This document shows, in pieces, positions 23,211 through 35,767 of a stretch of DNA of 64,000 nucleotides (the first letter of the stretch is position 1; each line of letters opens with the position of its first letter). Source of the DNA: Antitrichia curtipendula (taxonomy: Eukaryota; Streptophyta; Bryopsida; Hypnales; Leucodontaceae); assembly GCA_951230915.1 (NCBI GenBank), contig OX579635.1, positions 27,156,001 through 27,220,000 on the forward strand, written 5' to 3'. A program made the translations under genes and the position numbers. Under the pieces are notes generated by a model. It worked only from the letters and a program-made list of their open reading frames with translations. It had not been told where the DNA came from and searched no databases.

Positions 23211-24307
23211 CACCTGATTCAGTTGTCCTGATAGGACGTGTGACTCTAATTTACAAAAGTCACTCTATTTCGAATTAGTGCAGGTTGAAATATTATTGTA
23301 TTGCAAAAATTTCCACAATAATGAATTTTTGCAATCACTAACATAACATTCTTTGAACTTCAAGGGAGGGAACCTTTTATTTTTCATAACCAAAACTTGT
23401 TTCACTTTATAAAATCTTGAATGTAAGGTTTCTATAAATTGGAGGCCATTGTATCACAAATATTTTTGGTATGGTGGCACTATAGAAAGACCCGCTATCC
23501 TCCTAATCAAAAATGTTATGAATTTTCGACATGACACTAATTTCTTGCCTCACCAATAGGACAAATCAATGTTCTTCAATCAATTATAATAGGTTTGAAA
23601 CTTTGAATACAAAGCGTCATCCAATTTTATGTAATCGCCATCTCAACACGCTTTCAAAAAGTAAAAAAAGGCTTCCTCAATGGTATAGATGCCAACTCCC
23701 AAAAAATTTGAAGATGGTCTTATTATGTTGACCATTATAAAGTAATCTTAAACCACAAGCTTGTTTTCAAAATAATGTCACTTACTCTAACTTAGCCTAA
23801 TTATATTTTTAATGCCTTGTCCACTTGATAGGATTTAAATAGCAATGTAATAAACAATATGTTTTGGATTTTGTAAACTAGAATACCATGGTTGTTGATT
23901 CAAGTAATGAAAATTTTAACCAAGGTTAAATATACAAAGCCCTTTCTCATGCAACAAGCATACAAAGGTCAATTTTAGGCATCAGGAACTAAATCCAAGT
24001 GAAGTGACTAACTCCAAAAAATGTTTGTACATGAAAATTTGGATCACATTTCAAATAGTGAAAAGTGAGCATGTTGAACCTAATATATCTTAGCAAGTCG
24101 TAAATCAAACTATTGAAGTAAACATAGTCCACCCCCTTTACCCTACTACATGGCATTAGTAGGGAAGTCACATCATAGGAAAGTAGCTCCACATGACTTG
24201 TGAGTGTTAAAACTGTAAGTCAAGTACCATAAAGTGTTGGTCTTGTCACGCGAATAGACTAACAAGTCAATGTATAAGGCAATTATTGCCTCTTTTGAAT
24301 TCATTGC

Positions 24308-24348
24308 TTTTGAGCTCATTGTGATAAACTATCACAATGAGCTCAAAA
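24308..24348. repeat. Perfect 19-bp inverted repeat with 3-nt loop
   Basis: The left arm TTTTGAGCTCATTGTGATA and the right arm TATCACAATGAGCTCAAAA are exact reverse complements around AAC. No coding gene lies close by. It could be the fused ends of a deleted inverted-repeat element or a cruciform-forming site. Confidence 0.8.
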
Positions 24349-24769
24349 TAATTTTTTGTTTAAATTAATGAGCATTAATTTTACTAGTTAAATTATCCCC
24401 CACTCCATATTTGTATTTTTCAAGAAGCAATTGGGATTGCATTTCATATGGGATATATGGGATTGCCATATGTATTTTGTACATATTCATATAAACTTGT
24501 ATCCGTATTTTGCATGAATTTTCATATATTCTCTATATATTTCCATGTGACTTTTGTATAGTTTTATATTTCCGGGTTTTTTCCATAATTGTATCCATAT
24601 CAAGATCAGTGACGGGGGGAGGGTCAAAAAAACTCTAATCCAAGATCAATGACTAGGGGGTCGAAGAGATGAATTTTTCCTTGCCAAATTAATTTTTTTC
24701 TAATTTTTTTCCTTTTTAACAACTTTTTCAAAGGAAAATGAGGGGACATGACTCATATGTGCCTAGCTT

Positions 24770-24923
24770 TTAATCTTGAAAAGACAAGGCCTACCACCAA
24801 GGTAGTTAATAAAAAATTGACTCAATTTCAAACCAATAGGTGCATTTTTTGTTTTTATAGTTATTAATAGTAAAAACCATCCCAATCAGTCAATTTTTGT
24901 CCTTGGAGTCATTTTAGGATTAA
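24770..24923. mobile_element. MITE-like element, 150-bp family, copy 2
   Basis: Flanked by TTAA at 24770-24773 and 24920-24923. It shares the CACCAAGGTA block with copy 1 and the ACCAATAGGTG[C/G]ATT[T/C]TTTGTTT block with copy 3. Termini are diverged and the interior is non-coding. Confidence 0.6.
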
Positions 24924-26927
24924 GCTTACTTGAACTTCTTAATATCACTCCAACAATGTCCAATCTATATAGGCATGAAAAAATTGATGGGAATGTTTCT
25001 TCATAGTGGGTGCAGGAACAAATTTTTATAACGTTGGAGACCAATATCAATGGTCAATGCTTTTGTGAGTTGAATTTAAATAACTAACTTTATCATTGTG
25101 GTGCTAAGTAAGAAATCTCTTGTACTATCATGTACTAGTTGTGCATGTTTCAAATTTTCAAGTGTACTCTATTTAATACATTCTGGCTATAAAGTGGCAA
25201 AAGTAAGTACAAGGCACAAATAGGGGCCCATACCTAACAAAATTTGGTTGTTATGGTATATGCACCCATAATCATCATCAACAAAATATGACACCTAAAT
25301 CCCCCCCCCCACCACTAAAAACTAGACATTGATGACACAAGATGCACACAATCAAAATATGAAAAAGTTTGGTGTTGATTTTTAGGACACCTATAGCGGA
25401 TATTTTTAAAACTTCATAAGTTATTCATACAATAATGTCAAAATAATCCATTCTTAACTCCTAAAAGTCAAAGAAGGTTTGGGCAAAACACAAATGTGTT
25501 ATAAAATATATGTTCTATAATTTTTTTGAAGTTTGCATCAAAGAAGATAATGTAAAGCACAAAAAAGAATGAATCCTTAGGGTCAAAACTATAAAACTAT
25601 TTTTTGATTCTTTTCAAATGACTAATTTTGAAGATATAATTTCAAAAATTTATCAAAAATATAATTTCTATCTTTGGCATTTGAATTTTTTTTATTGGTC
25701 AAAATTGTGGCTTATTGATTTGTGAAAAAATACATAAGATCTAATAATGAGAACACCGACATTTTCTCCAAATAATATTTTTTCAATACTAAACAAATTC
25801 TAAACACTTTGTGCTGTTTCTCTTATAATGCTTGTTTGATTGTAGCGATCTTAGTTTTGAATATAAATATTGAAAGACAATCCAACCTTGTTATTAAAAG
25901 ATAATTGAAAAAATAAAATTTCAACCCAAAATTGCTACCCAAAATGGTTGCTTGAGCTTTACTATTAACTCTAGTAACTACAATTTTTAGAGAAGGTAGT
26001 AGGCCATTAGATGATGAAAATGTTTATCCTACTTGAAGGTGAGATTTGACATAACTTAAGTTTTTTTTTGTAATAAAAATGCAATGTATCATCTATTGAT
26101 TGGTGCAAGATGACATGGACTTGTAAAAAATTCCATGTAGAAATTCTATTTCATCAGTTCTCTGCCAAAGCTAACCTTCTCGTACGGTACCTCTTAATTT
26201 GAGAACAAAAACAAAAACTTATAGAAGTATTTTTATATAGAAAATAGGAAATTAAAAATATTACTTTAAAATGAATTAGAGACAAGTGTGCCAGAGGAAT
26301 GCACCAACAAGGGTACCATCGATCAATGCACACCTAAATAGAGTCTTAGTATAAAGCCAAGTAATTGCAATTAAATAGGGGAATGATTTAACTATATAAC
26401 GCCACAAGAGCCATTTAGTCACTTTTGGATGACAATGCAAAGTTGTAGATAGAGATTGGAAGCATCTTTTCATCCACATTTTTTCTTACTGACCTTTCAT
26501 GGTGGGTTATCAAGAATTTGCAATTGAGATCACAGTCTTTTTAATTTTGTCTTCAAGTAAATTAAAAGTTAACAAAAAATGGGTATTAACGAAATATGCT
26601 ATTTTAGTGTATTTTGGAAAATTATTGTTCTTTGCTCTTTGCTAAAATTTCTCCATAAAAATGATATTTTTTGAGCTTGAAACCAAATACTGAAATGAAG
26701 GTCATCTGCTCTAGTTTCTATACCAATTCGAATTTTGAAAATTTTCCTAAAATTGAATGTTTCATTGCAATTTGGATGTATTTTCAATGTCTATTGAATT
26801 CTAATTATAGAATGTTGTAGAAATTGAGTTTATGCTATAATGTTCTCCAATATTTCAGATTTTTTGAAATAATTTCCAATTTGATATGATTTTCCTTCAC
26901 ATTTTCTTCAAAAAATCTCAAAAAAAT

Positions 26928-26959
26928 AAAATAATAATAATAATAATAATAATAATAAT
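26928..26959. repeat. (TAA)n microsatellite
   Basis: About ten uninterrupted TAA units inside AT-rich DNA. Confidence 0.9.
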
Positions 26960-27607
26960 TTGCAGAGTAAAGATGAAACATAAAAACTACATTTTCCACT
27001 ATCATGTAGTTGCTAAATGCAAGCATACAAAGTGGTGGAATATAACCTCCAACTCTCTAGTCATACAAGGTAGTATGCTCTAAAAGCACCCATCAAAGGA
27101 TTGGTCTGCCTTTTTCATAGGTTTATGTGGACAAAAATATTTTTAAATCATTTTTCAGGGAATGAAAAATAGATGTCGAACCTAACACAAGTGGTTTTGT
27201 ATTTTTCCAAGCATTTTTGAATTAAATATAAATTTCCGAAGATTTGGGGCATAGGCACCTATTTGTGACCATAGGTCTCCCCAAATCCATCCACTTGCAA
27301 CTTGTAAAGAGATGTACGGAAATCCATAACATTCAAGAGCCTTCTGAGAGGCTGCCTTTGCCTCTCTGAAGTCTTCATCTACGAAATGCATCCACATGTT
27401 ATTAATGTATGCTTCAGGACCGAGACAATGGCAGTACATTTATGGTGCGATCTATTTTTTTGGCTAACTCTAGGACAAAATATACTAACAAATAATTTTA
27501 AAGATACATAGTCTTTCATAACCCAAAGACTTCATTGAGTATTATACCAATGAATTCTAACCATTGGCGACCAATAATTTATTTTGATTTTCTTTATAGA
27601 AAAGAGA

Positions 27608-28190
27608 AGCTCTTTATGTACACTTGGGGTGGTAGGAGATAGAACAACCCATGTGGGATATGTAATTTAGAGTTTGTAATTTCTCAACCGCTCATAGTTA
27701 AGTCTAAAGTAGGAATTGTGTTAAAATTATAATTTCATACCTCATTTAGGCATAGTGGAATACCTTTTATCAAAATAATTTTAACTAAAAAAAGTTGGGT
27801 AATCAAGCTAAGTTTCATCTCCAAAAATCCGTTTGAGATTTTAATCTTCCACTCAAAAGTTATGGACAAATTTCAGAGAGGATGTATGAAAATGTCAAAA
27901 AAAATCCTTTTAAACCCCTCTATGAAATTTGTCTATAACTTTTGAGTGGAAAATTAAAATCTCAAACGGATTTTTGGAGATGAAACTTAGCTTGATTCCA
28001 CAACTTTTTTTAGTTCAATTGTTTTTGAAAAAAGGTATTCTACTATGCCTTAATGAGGTCTGAAATTATAATTTTAACACAATTCCTACTTTAGACTTAA
28101 CTATGAGCGGTTGAGAAATTACAAACTCTAAATTACATATCCCACATAGGTTGTTCTACCTGCTACCACCCCATATGTACATAAAGAATT
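27608..28190. mobile_element. Long fold-back (snap-back) element, arms about 285 bp
   Basis: Two arms of about 285 bp are near-identical reverse complements with a spacer of only about 15-20 bp near 27890-27910. Matching blocks, read on the left arm, include GGGGTGGTAG, GTAATTTAGAGTTTGTAATT, CGCTCATAGTTAAGTCTAAA, GTAGGAATTGTGTTAAAATT and AAGTTTCATCTCCAAAAATC. Each recurs inverted on the right arm with few mismatches. Transcription would give a long hairpin RNA. A diverged relative lies at about 42050-43135. It has no coding capacity, which fits a fold-back element or a MITE with very long inverted repeats. Confidence 0.85.
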
Positions 28191-28757
28191 GTCTTCTAAT
28201 TCGAAAGCACGAAACATGACTGGTTTACAATGCAATGTGAATGATTTCAAGCATTGAAATTATCAACCTCACTGAATTGTTTGTAATTTTTTTTTAAGCT
28301 ATTTTTTTGTGCTTTGTTGAAATTGAAAGTGTCCAATTTCCCAGTAACCCGATTGTGCAGTCATGACCTTGGCACTGAGCAGAAGTCTGACATTATTGAC
28401 GCGTGGTTTATTAGCTAATGTTGGGTGTGGAATATTCCACACCATTTCATCCTTTGGATGAAATGATGTTAAATATACCACATCATTCCGTCAGAGGAAA
28501 GGCAGCTGCTCTCACAGCTCTTGAATGTTATGTCAAGGACAATGATTAGGTCCTGCAATAGAAAAACAATTTTTCCTCGATCATTCAATTGTTAAAATGG
28601 TCCATTTATGGATCATCTCATCTTCATTCTCCAGCTAATACTACCTTATCCAACGTCTTAGGGTTAATGGCGATATGGCACTTGTGGGGACATTTTCAAT
28701 GGAAGTCAACTTGTCAAGAATGTGTACAAGGGTAGTTTTGGGTGTTTTCACCTGGCA

Positions 28758-29099
28758 TAAGGTAGAAGGCTCGAGAATAGTTCGGGCATTAAGAACCGCC
28801 CACCTGTAAAATGTACACGATTTGTACATGCTGTTTTTGTCATAGCCTTCATTGATGTACAAACAATGTACATTTCAAGGGTGGACAATTTTGGAGCCTT
28901 ATGCCAGTTCAACTTCAAAATTTCATAACTAATTTCAAAAAGCTCCAAAAATTATGAAACGACTTAGGTTAGATGCCAAATCCACTTCTCTTTCAAGGAA
29001 AATTTATTGAAAAATATTTCAAGAAGTTTCGCCTTCCCAAAATTCAGTTTCAGCTCTTAGGTGGGCGATTTCTGGACCTGTTACCTTAAGGTTTTTTCA
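28758..29099 (-). mobile_element. TAAGGTA-terminated DNA element, copy 1 (342 bp)
   Basis: An inverted copy of the element at 44696-45028 and related to 63506-63815. Its plus-strand right end reads GGTGGGCGATTTCTGGACC then TGTTACCTTAAG; the complement of this opens the 44696 copy as TAAGGTAGCAGGTCC followed by CGCCCACCTAAGAGCTG. Shared inner blocks include TTTTTCAGTAAATTTTCCTT, AAATATGAAACGACTT-type text and two CCGCCCACCT-like motifs. No open frame of note is present. Confidence 0.7.
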
Positions 29100-29193
29100 T
29101 GTCCATACTGGTCCCTTAGAAGAACTCCAGGTGACTCCAATGAAAAATGTTTATGGTCGATGTAATTTGAAACACAAAGATTGTAGAGTATGG

Positions 29194-29470
29194 TAAGGTA
29201 GGCACCCCAAAAATGGCACTTGACCTTAAAGTGCCATCTACAGGTTGTGTACATTTCTAAAATCAGATATGTACCTATTTGGATGGAACGCTTTCAGAAA
29301 CAAACTTTGACCCTTAATAACTTTTGCATACGGTGTCCAAATGCCACGTTCTCTGGTGCGTTGGAACCTCCTTTCACTTGCCAACAAGAATATATGAAAA
29401 CTTGACCAGTCTAATTGTAGTAACTAGGCTCAGTAGCAAAAAGTGGCGGTTTTGGGTGTACCCACCTTAA
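29194..29470. mobile_element. DNA element with TAAGGT termini (about 277 bp)
   Basis: The left end TAAGGTAGGCACCCCAAAA at 29194 is matched in inverted form by TTTTGGGTGTACCCACCTTA, which ends at 29469. The next base makes a TTAA at the right edge. The interior is non-coding. Confidence 0.55.
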
Positions 29471-29989
29471 GCTTCTAGGAGTTATTGGAACAAGAACTCA
29501 GTCAGAGACTGCCATAATTTCCATTTTTCAAATTATCATGATATTCAATAGCTTTATTGTTTTGAATGTGAATTCTTTTTTGAGTTATTTATTCTGGGGA
29601 ATTTTGGAACCAGTAGTTTATGGTAGTGTATGTCTCTGGAAAACTAGACCTTGAAAAGGGCATTTTTTTTTACACCACCCTAGACTTCCATTTGTATCAA
29701 TAATAATCTCATCAATTGATTTCTTTTTGTCCAAAGCTTGGCAAAAGTATCTGCGGTTGGTGTAAATTAAAAAAGTTGACTTCGGTCATTACCTATAGGG
29801 TGGGCACTCATGATGGCATTCCATTCCATAGGCGGTTCCTGAACCTCCAGCACTAATAAGTTACTCCCTGACTCTCCCACAAGTTTCATGAATCCACGTT
29901 ACAAAGCCACACATGGTTCATGTTGTTCAAGTCTAGAGACTGACTGCTTACATACTAGGGAAATTGATTTGGCAGGGGTTCATCATTTC

Positions 29990-30475
29990 ATGCCCTTGCC
30001 ACAGTATGATAAAATAATAGTACAAGTCATTTTCTAATTTTTTTAATTCATAAAAAATTCCAAATTCAATACTTTTTTTTTGCCACGAGTTGGAACGCCA
30101 CAAAACAAAGCTTGTGCACCCTTCATTATTGAGGTCTTTCTAACGGTACCGAGAACGCTATTGGGGGACGCATGGTTCCGGAGATCTCATTGTAACAAAC
30201 AAAACTTAGCTAACTAATTTGAGGTATTCAAACTAGTGTGCCTTGTGCCATTGTCATAATATACTATATTAAAGTAGTTTTCTAATTCATAATTTTTTTG
30301 AAATTTGATACTTTTTTTGCCGTGAGTCAGAATGGCACAAAACAAAGCTTGTGCGCCCCTCTTTGTGGGGTTTGTTTTTTGATGGTACTAAGAACGCAAC
30401 TGGGAGATGCACAATTCTGAAGATGTCACCATAACAAACAAAACAATACAAATAAACATCCTAACTTGAAGTATA
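29990..30475 (+). repeat. Tandem pair of a 240-bp repeat unit
   Basis: Two units in a row (about 29990-30228 and 30229-30475). Each has a CATTGCCACA or CATTGTCATA start, a TTTTCTAATT run, then CACAAAACAAAGCTTGTGC, a GGTAC[C/T][G/A]AGAACGC block and an AACAAACAAAAC end. Related units occur at about 33430-33690, 35050-35245 and 35270-35475. Confidence 0.75.
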
Positions 30476-30759
30476 TATGGATACTTGTCCTTGTATTCCT
30501 AGCCAATCATTTGAAACTGGATAACGTAGCATCATCATATATCTAATGAGGTGTATACAACTTCTTTTTTTGACACATGGCCTATTTGTATAAAACAAGG
30601 TGACCTATTTATGTAAATGAAGGAAATATGATGTGATATTGTGATAAATAACTCAATGACACCTAATGAAGTTGCTAAGACTAGCTTTTAGTTTTGTGCT
30701 TCTTAGAAATAGGTTTGCACGTACGTCCAAAATTAGCTAGATTGTAATCTACTATTCCC

Positions 30760-31652
30760 TTAACCTCTAAAGTCCCATTGTCCCCTCGACAAACAAAATG
30801 GATTTCCAGCATGCTCCTATAGTCTCAATATTTGTTGTGATTTTCTAATTTTTTTTGTGAAGATAGAAAAACACATTAGAAATCCACAAATATAATTTTT
30901 TAATCTCAATTTAAGCCCAAGAGCAAAAGTTATGGCACGAAATCCCTTTTTTTAGTTATAGACAAAAAAAAACTTCAAAAAAACTTGAAGTAAATTTAAA
31001 TTTTTTTTTTTTTTTTGTGTAGATTACATTTTTACGTACATGGGAAGCTTTGATTTATTCCATTTGGATTTGTATATGAAAGTTATGGACAATCTTGTTT
31101 TTTGGACAATTAGAGCATCTTCTTGAAAAAATAACTTATAGTATTCATTTCTGACCTCAATTTTCACAATTAAAAAAAAAGTTTCACAACATTAAGATCT
31201 CTTGCTAGAACAATCTCACCATTAAGATTATTGTATTTCAATTCCATTTTCCTTCAATCTTGAACCTACTTAACAATTTTGTAATGAGTGAAAACCAAGT
31301 TTGTGTTTTTTGAATTTTGTTTTTAGACTCTCAACTCATTTTTTTATCATATAAAATTAAAATTTAACAATCACTAGAGCAAAAATTATAGGTTATGAAG
31401 GTTCAAAGCCCAAAATGTAGTTGAGCAAGGTGCAAAAAAATTTGTTTCATTCACTGTAAACGCAAAAATCTTGCAATCTACACGGTCAAAGTTTGTAAAA
31501 TTTATTCCTCACATTCTTATACTAGTCTAATACAAGATCCTACAGTTGAATATGCTAAAAAAGCATTAATTTTTTTTTTGCTCTTTGCTATAGAAATGGC
31601 ACATTTGAGTGTTTTTTTAATGGAAAAGAGGCCTTGGGGTTTTAGGTGTTAA
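30760..31652 (+). mobile_element. TTAA-flanked element, CCCCTAAAG family (893 bp)
   Basis: Starts TTAACCTCTAAAGTCCCATTG at 30760 and ends with the inverted form CCTTGGGGTTTTAGGTGTTAA at 31632-31652. The interior shares with the other copies a CATTTGGATTTGTATATGA block followed by AAGTTATGGACAATCTTG and AGAGCATCTTC (about 31062-31115). It has no coding capacity. Confidence 0.75.
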
Positions 31653-31932
31653 GGAATTCTCACTATTCACTGATCAAGGTTTTCTTTTTGCTTTCAAATA
31701 TAGTGTTACAATTATTTTATATTGTGTGGTCTTTTTCATTTATGATGTTTGCTATACGATGAAGTACAATTTATAATAATGAATGATAAATGCTTTATCT
31801 ATTGTGACCCATGCTTCTAGAAGTCACTCTATTTTAGAAGTGACACTAAATAGCATGAAGAGTATTTCCTGAGATTATAGTGTGTTTTTTTGTTTTTTTT
31901 TAAAATATTTTTTTAAGCAAATGAAATGGAAT

Positions 31933-32161
31933 TTAACCCTTAAACGTTGTGGTGGATGTTTTGCGTTCGATGAATGACAAGAGAATCTCTTGTGTAGGAC
32001 ATAAGTGCAACTATTCATCCTCTAAATTTTGTGGGAAAAGAGAAGATCATCTACAATAGTTAGACTTCCAATAAGTGCTTTTGCATTATTTTAATCCATC
32101 AATTCCCACGATGTCAAAACAGATGATTTCCACGGTTATGAGCCCGTTGTTTAAGGGTTAA
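31933..32161 (+). mobile_element. TTAA-flanked element, CCCTTAAAC family, intact copy (229 bp)
   Basis: The left end TTAACCCTTAAACGTTGTGG pairs with the right end CCCGTTGTTTAAGGGTTAA in inverted orientation. The interior has GAATGACAAGAGAATCTCTT and GTGCAACTATTCATC, both found in the split copy at 35768-36578. Confidence 0.75.
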
Positions 32162-32439
32162 TTGCCAAGAAGCTAGAATCGAACAAAACCAATGTTAAAA
32201 AAATCCAACGGCTAGTTCAAAGTTAGTCTGTGGAATTGAGAAATAAAACAGTTGCAATTCAAAAAAATCCTCAAAAATCCGGTGAAAAAATCTGTAAATT
32301 CTATATTTAGAGTGAAAATAGAGAAAATAACCGGACTCAGTTCTTCCAAATCCGGGTTCAATATGAGAAATGAAGGAAATTACCCGGTAAAACTCAAAGA
32401 AAAGGTCCCGACCACTGGAACCGACTTCCAGCCAGGAAA

Positions 32440-32880
32440 CCTGCTCATTATGTCAGAGAGCTCCAGTGCTTGTTAATTATTATCAACTCAGCCTACTCTC
32501 AGCCGGTATGTCTAGAATCGTCGCCGCGTGGGGACTGGGCCGCAATTCAAAACTCACCGGCAGTCCGGCACCACCCGTCTCCGTGAGCACGGTAGCACGG
32601 TGACAGGACCTATAATAATTCATAATTAACAAATAATTAACGGAGTAATAAATATCTCTCACTCAGCCGCCTCTATGATGGTAATACACTGCCGGCAGCC
32701 TGGCATAATTCAGTTGGCCTGTGAGGCAGGGACACGTGGTCACTCGGACTGCGGCAAATCCATTTCTTCAGTTCAGTCAGGGCTCCGTCCTTGCCGGATA
32801 ACGATGCTTTCTAGCTAGCCACGTCATACGGGGGGGGGGGGGGGGGGGGGAAGGGGGGGCATTCTGTCGCTGCCGTCCCT
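32440..32880. other. GC-rich island in AT-rich DNA, with a long G run
   Basis: GC-rich text within otherwise AT-rich DNA, ending in a run of about 21 G, AA, then seven more G (32830-32859). No open frame has a family resemblance. It may be a relic of a different repeat or of a gene fragment. The G run could form a quadruplex. Confidence 0.5.
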
Positions 32881-33429
32881 TACTTTTAGCCTCTCGACGC
32901 CATTTCTTTTTTTAAATTTAAATTTTTTCTTTACATATCAGGATTTCAGTCAGCGTACATTAAATTAGGTTGCCTCACACTAATTTCTCTACATTTGACA
33001 CAATATAAATATTTATTGTTCTTTTACAAGAATTTATCACTTTTGAGTTAAGTATTGTTGTAATTGGGAATCATGAACCTCCATGTGTACAAACAGAAAT
33101 ATCTGTAGAGATATTTGTTGACTTTGATGGCTTGTAAAGTAATTTTCTTGAAGTAAGGCAACCTAATTGTTAAGGCAATCTAATTTCACTATTTAGTGTA
33201 AGGACAGTTCAAGCATTGCAGTTGGTAGTTTGCCTAACAACACTGTAGAATGAAAAATCTCAACCAATTTTGAATTTTGAATTCAATGAAAGTCATAACA
33301 AAAAAGGTATCTAATAAAAAATTATACCTTCCAGACTCAGTAACTCATGGAGGCGTTATACAATGTTATATTGGTCAAATTGATCATCCCTTTTTTCAAC
33401 ATCCATCCACCTAATATGAACTTTCATCC

Positions 33430-33690
33430 ATACTAGTGTACCTTGTACCATTGCCACAACCATTGGATGCCAAAAATAAAAATAAAAATAAAAATAATTT
33501 TCTAATTTTCTAATTTGTAAAATCTTCAAACTTCAATATCTTTTATGTTGTGAAATGGAACACCATGAAACAAGGTGATTATTCATAAAGAGCTTTCCAA
33601 CGGTACGAAGAACGGGACTATGGGACACACAGTTATGGAGATCTCACCTTATTAAAGAAATAAAGCAAACAATGTAATTTAATGTATGGA
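33430..33690 (+). repeat. 240-bp repeat unit, single copy
   Basis: Shares CTTGTACCATTGCCACAACC, the TTTTCTAATT run and AACGGTACGAAGAACG, plus an ATGGAGATCTCACC block, with the units at 29990-30475. Confidence 0.65.
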
Positions 33691-34539
33691 TGTATAGATG
33701 TGAAACTTGGGTGATACTTGGTGATGTTTATATCAAAACTAGGTGATAGAGTTTTAAAAAAACAAAAAAATTAGGTGATAGTACCTAGTTAAAATTTGCT
33801 TGTAGGTCTTAAAATACAACAGAGTAATAATTTGGCTATTTTGATTGAAAAATAAAAGCTTCCTTTACAAAAATAATAGCCAACATATTTTGCCTATATC
33901 CCCCCCCCCCCCTAGCATTACCTATCCATGTTACCTCTATATACGCACAAAATTGGTTGCTATTGCTTTTATAACATCTTTTGGCTATAAAAAAAATTGC
34001 ATTACCTAGTCCATTTTACCTCCATATATGTACAAACATGGTTACTATCATTTTTAGCAAGACACTAAATCCATCTCTAGAAGTGGGACCAACAAGGTGA
34101 AAATGCAAATTCTTAGGGATAAAAGTAAAATCTTGCCCCTATTTTGGGCCATGTTTAGGATATGTTCAAGACCTCTCCTAGGTAAATTGAGGGTTGGGGT
34201 GAACTAGCCCCCTCGCTTGTTCTACCAAAGTCCATCTAGGGGAGCATATAAAAAAATCTCCCTATTTTTATGCCGTGTGAAATCTATTTTTGACAGCCCC
34301 CCTATCTAATTTAGGGCCTTTGATTGCAAATATGAATTCAAAAAAATTTACCAAAAAATTATCATAGGAAAATTAAAAAATTCAGGGTTTTCCCGGGCGG
34401 TGAGCAAGGGGGTCAGTTCACCCCGGCCATAATTGAGGGACTCTGATTATAAATATGAATTCAGAATTTGCCAAAGAATTCATGAGTGAATTTTTTTTTA
34501 AATTCCTCTGTTTTCCACCGGGGTTAAAATCCTGCGTTT

Positions 34540-35049
34540 TTCACCCTGTTCGTGGGACAAGTTTATCGTCCTGCTCGCTTTTACACCAGTAAGTTAGCCC
34601 TGGTCGGTGTGAACATGGGAGAGTGAGTACTGGAGTGTTGATCTGGACCAATTGGGCCAATTGGGCCAATTGGCGAATGGCGCTTCATCTGCCGGGGGGA
34701 GGCCAACTGAAGACTGCCAAGCCTGGCTACGTTAAAAAGAGCCGCCCGCCCAATTGCCGCTAAAGCCCCCCCAGGCAAGTCCCCAAGTGTCAGTCCTTCC
34801 AAATGATACTCAATTAGTGTACCCGGAAATAGTATAAAAGCAACCGACTCATGCTAAGCTGTAACTGTTCAGTACATCTGGTAGACAGAGTCAACAGTAG
34901 GCTTATCCACAAATCATCGTCCTAGGCTAGGCCTTCCTGGCTGATGAGTAACAGACAGATAGAGTGTATGTGCCCAGCCAGACTCCAGACCACGACCTGT
35001 ACCGGAGGTTGTTGGACAGAAGCAATCATCCTTTGGGGGTCATCCGTCC
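34540..35049. other. Second GC-rich island, no gene seen
   Basis: GC-rich stretch in AT-rich DNA containing three CCAATTGGG units in tandem (about 34648-34673) and a TATAAAAG at about 34834 that resembles a TATA box. I see no open frame after it with a known domain. It could be part of a decayed long terminal repeat or promoter, which is speculative. Confidence 0.4.
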
Positions 35050-35475
35050 GTCGGTCCACCTGATATGTACTTTCATTCCAAAAGATATTGAATTTTGACT
35101 CATGGAACACCACAAAACAAAGTCCGTGTACCCCTCCTAGTATAGGGCTTTCTGATAGTAGCAAGAGTGTGATTAGGGGTAGTATGGTTTCATTGATTTC
35201 ACTTAAACAAACAAAACAAACAACCTCATTTAAGGTATCAACTTGTTTTCATAGTCAGAAGAAAAAGTAGAAGTAATTTTCTAATTAAAAAAAACAAAAA
35301 AAACCCATAATTTTCACATTGTAGGTCTAAATGTCACAAAACAAAGCCCGTGCACCGTTCCTTGCCAAGGGCTTTCCGATTGTACTAAGAACATGGCTTC
35401 GGGACCCATGGTTCTAGAAATCTTACTATAACAAATAAACAAAACAAAACAAACAACCTAATTTATTGTATGGAA
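35050..35475 (+). repeat. Second tandem pair of the 240-bp repeat unit
   Basis: Two degenerate units with CACAAAACAAAG[T/C]CCGTG, a GGGCTTTC block, GAACATGGCTTCGGGACCCA-like text and AACAAACAAAAC[A]AAC ends. Same order and orientation as 29990-30475. Confidence 0.65.
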
Positions 35476-35767
35476 TACTAATTAAATTTAGTAAATTTTA
35501 TTTAAATTTTGGCAAATCTAATATTTCTTGGAAATGTTTTGGACAATTTTATCCAAAAAAATCTATTTTTTTCTAGTATATTAGTAGCCCCAACCAAATT
35601 CAAGTGAGATTTGAGTGAAAATTTGCTAGAACTTTTAAGCGGCTAAGTTCCACTTGCTACCAAAATTGAGTTTTTTAAATTTTTTTCCAAATTCTTTTAT
35701 TACAAATCTAAATTTTTTTCCATTTCATTCAACATTTTTCTTTTGAAAGAAAGTGAGCAAGTATAAT

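Larger units (their letters stand above)
23211..27607. other. AT-rich intergenic DNA, no gene seen
   Basis: Long AT-rich stretch without a convincing open frame. It contains a perfect short palindrome at 24308-24348, one copy of the 150 bp MITE-like family at 24770-24923, a C run near 25302 and a TAA microsatellite near 26928-26959. The rest looks like decayed transposon or simple sequence. Confidence 0.6.

Noticed and set aside
32252..32476. 74-codon frame in the AT-rich region
   Set aside because: Lys/Ser-rich sequence with no similarity to a known family, next to transposon relics; no sign of coding constraint.
34648..34673. Three CCAATTGGG units as a possible operator or binding array
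   Set aside because: Only three short units and no adjacent gene; too little to call a regulatory site.
34834..34841. TATAAAAG as a promoter of a gene in the AT-rich region
   Set aside because: No open frame with a known domain follows within several kilobases.
29990..35475. CRISPR-like direct repeats
   Set aside because: The units are long, diverged and without regular spacers, and this is plant nuclear DNA.
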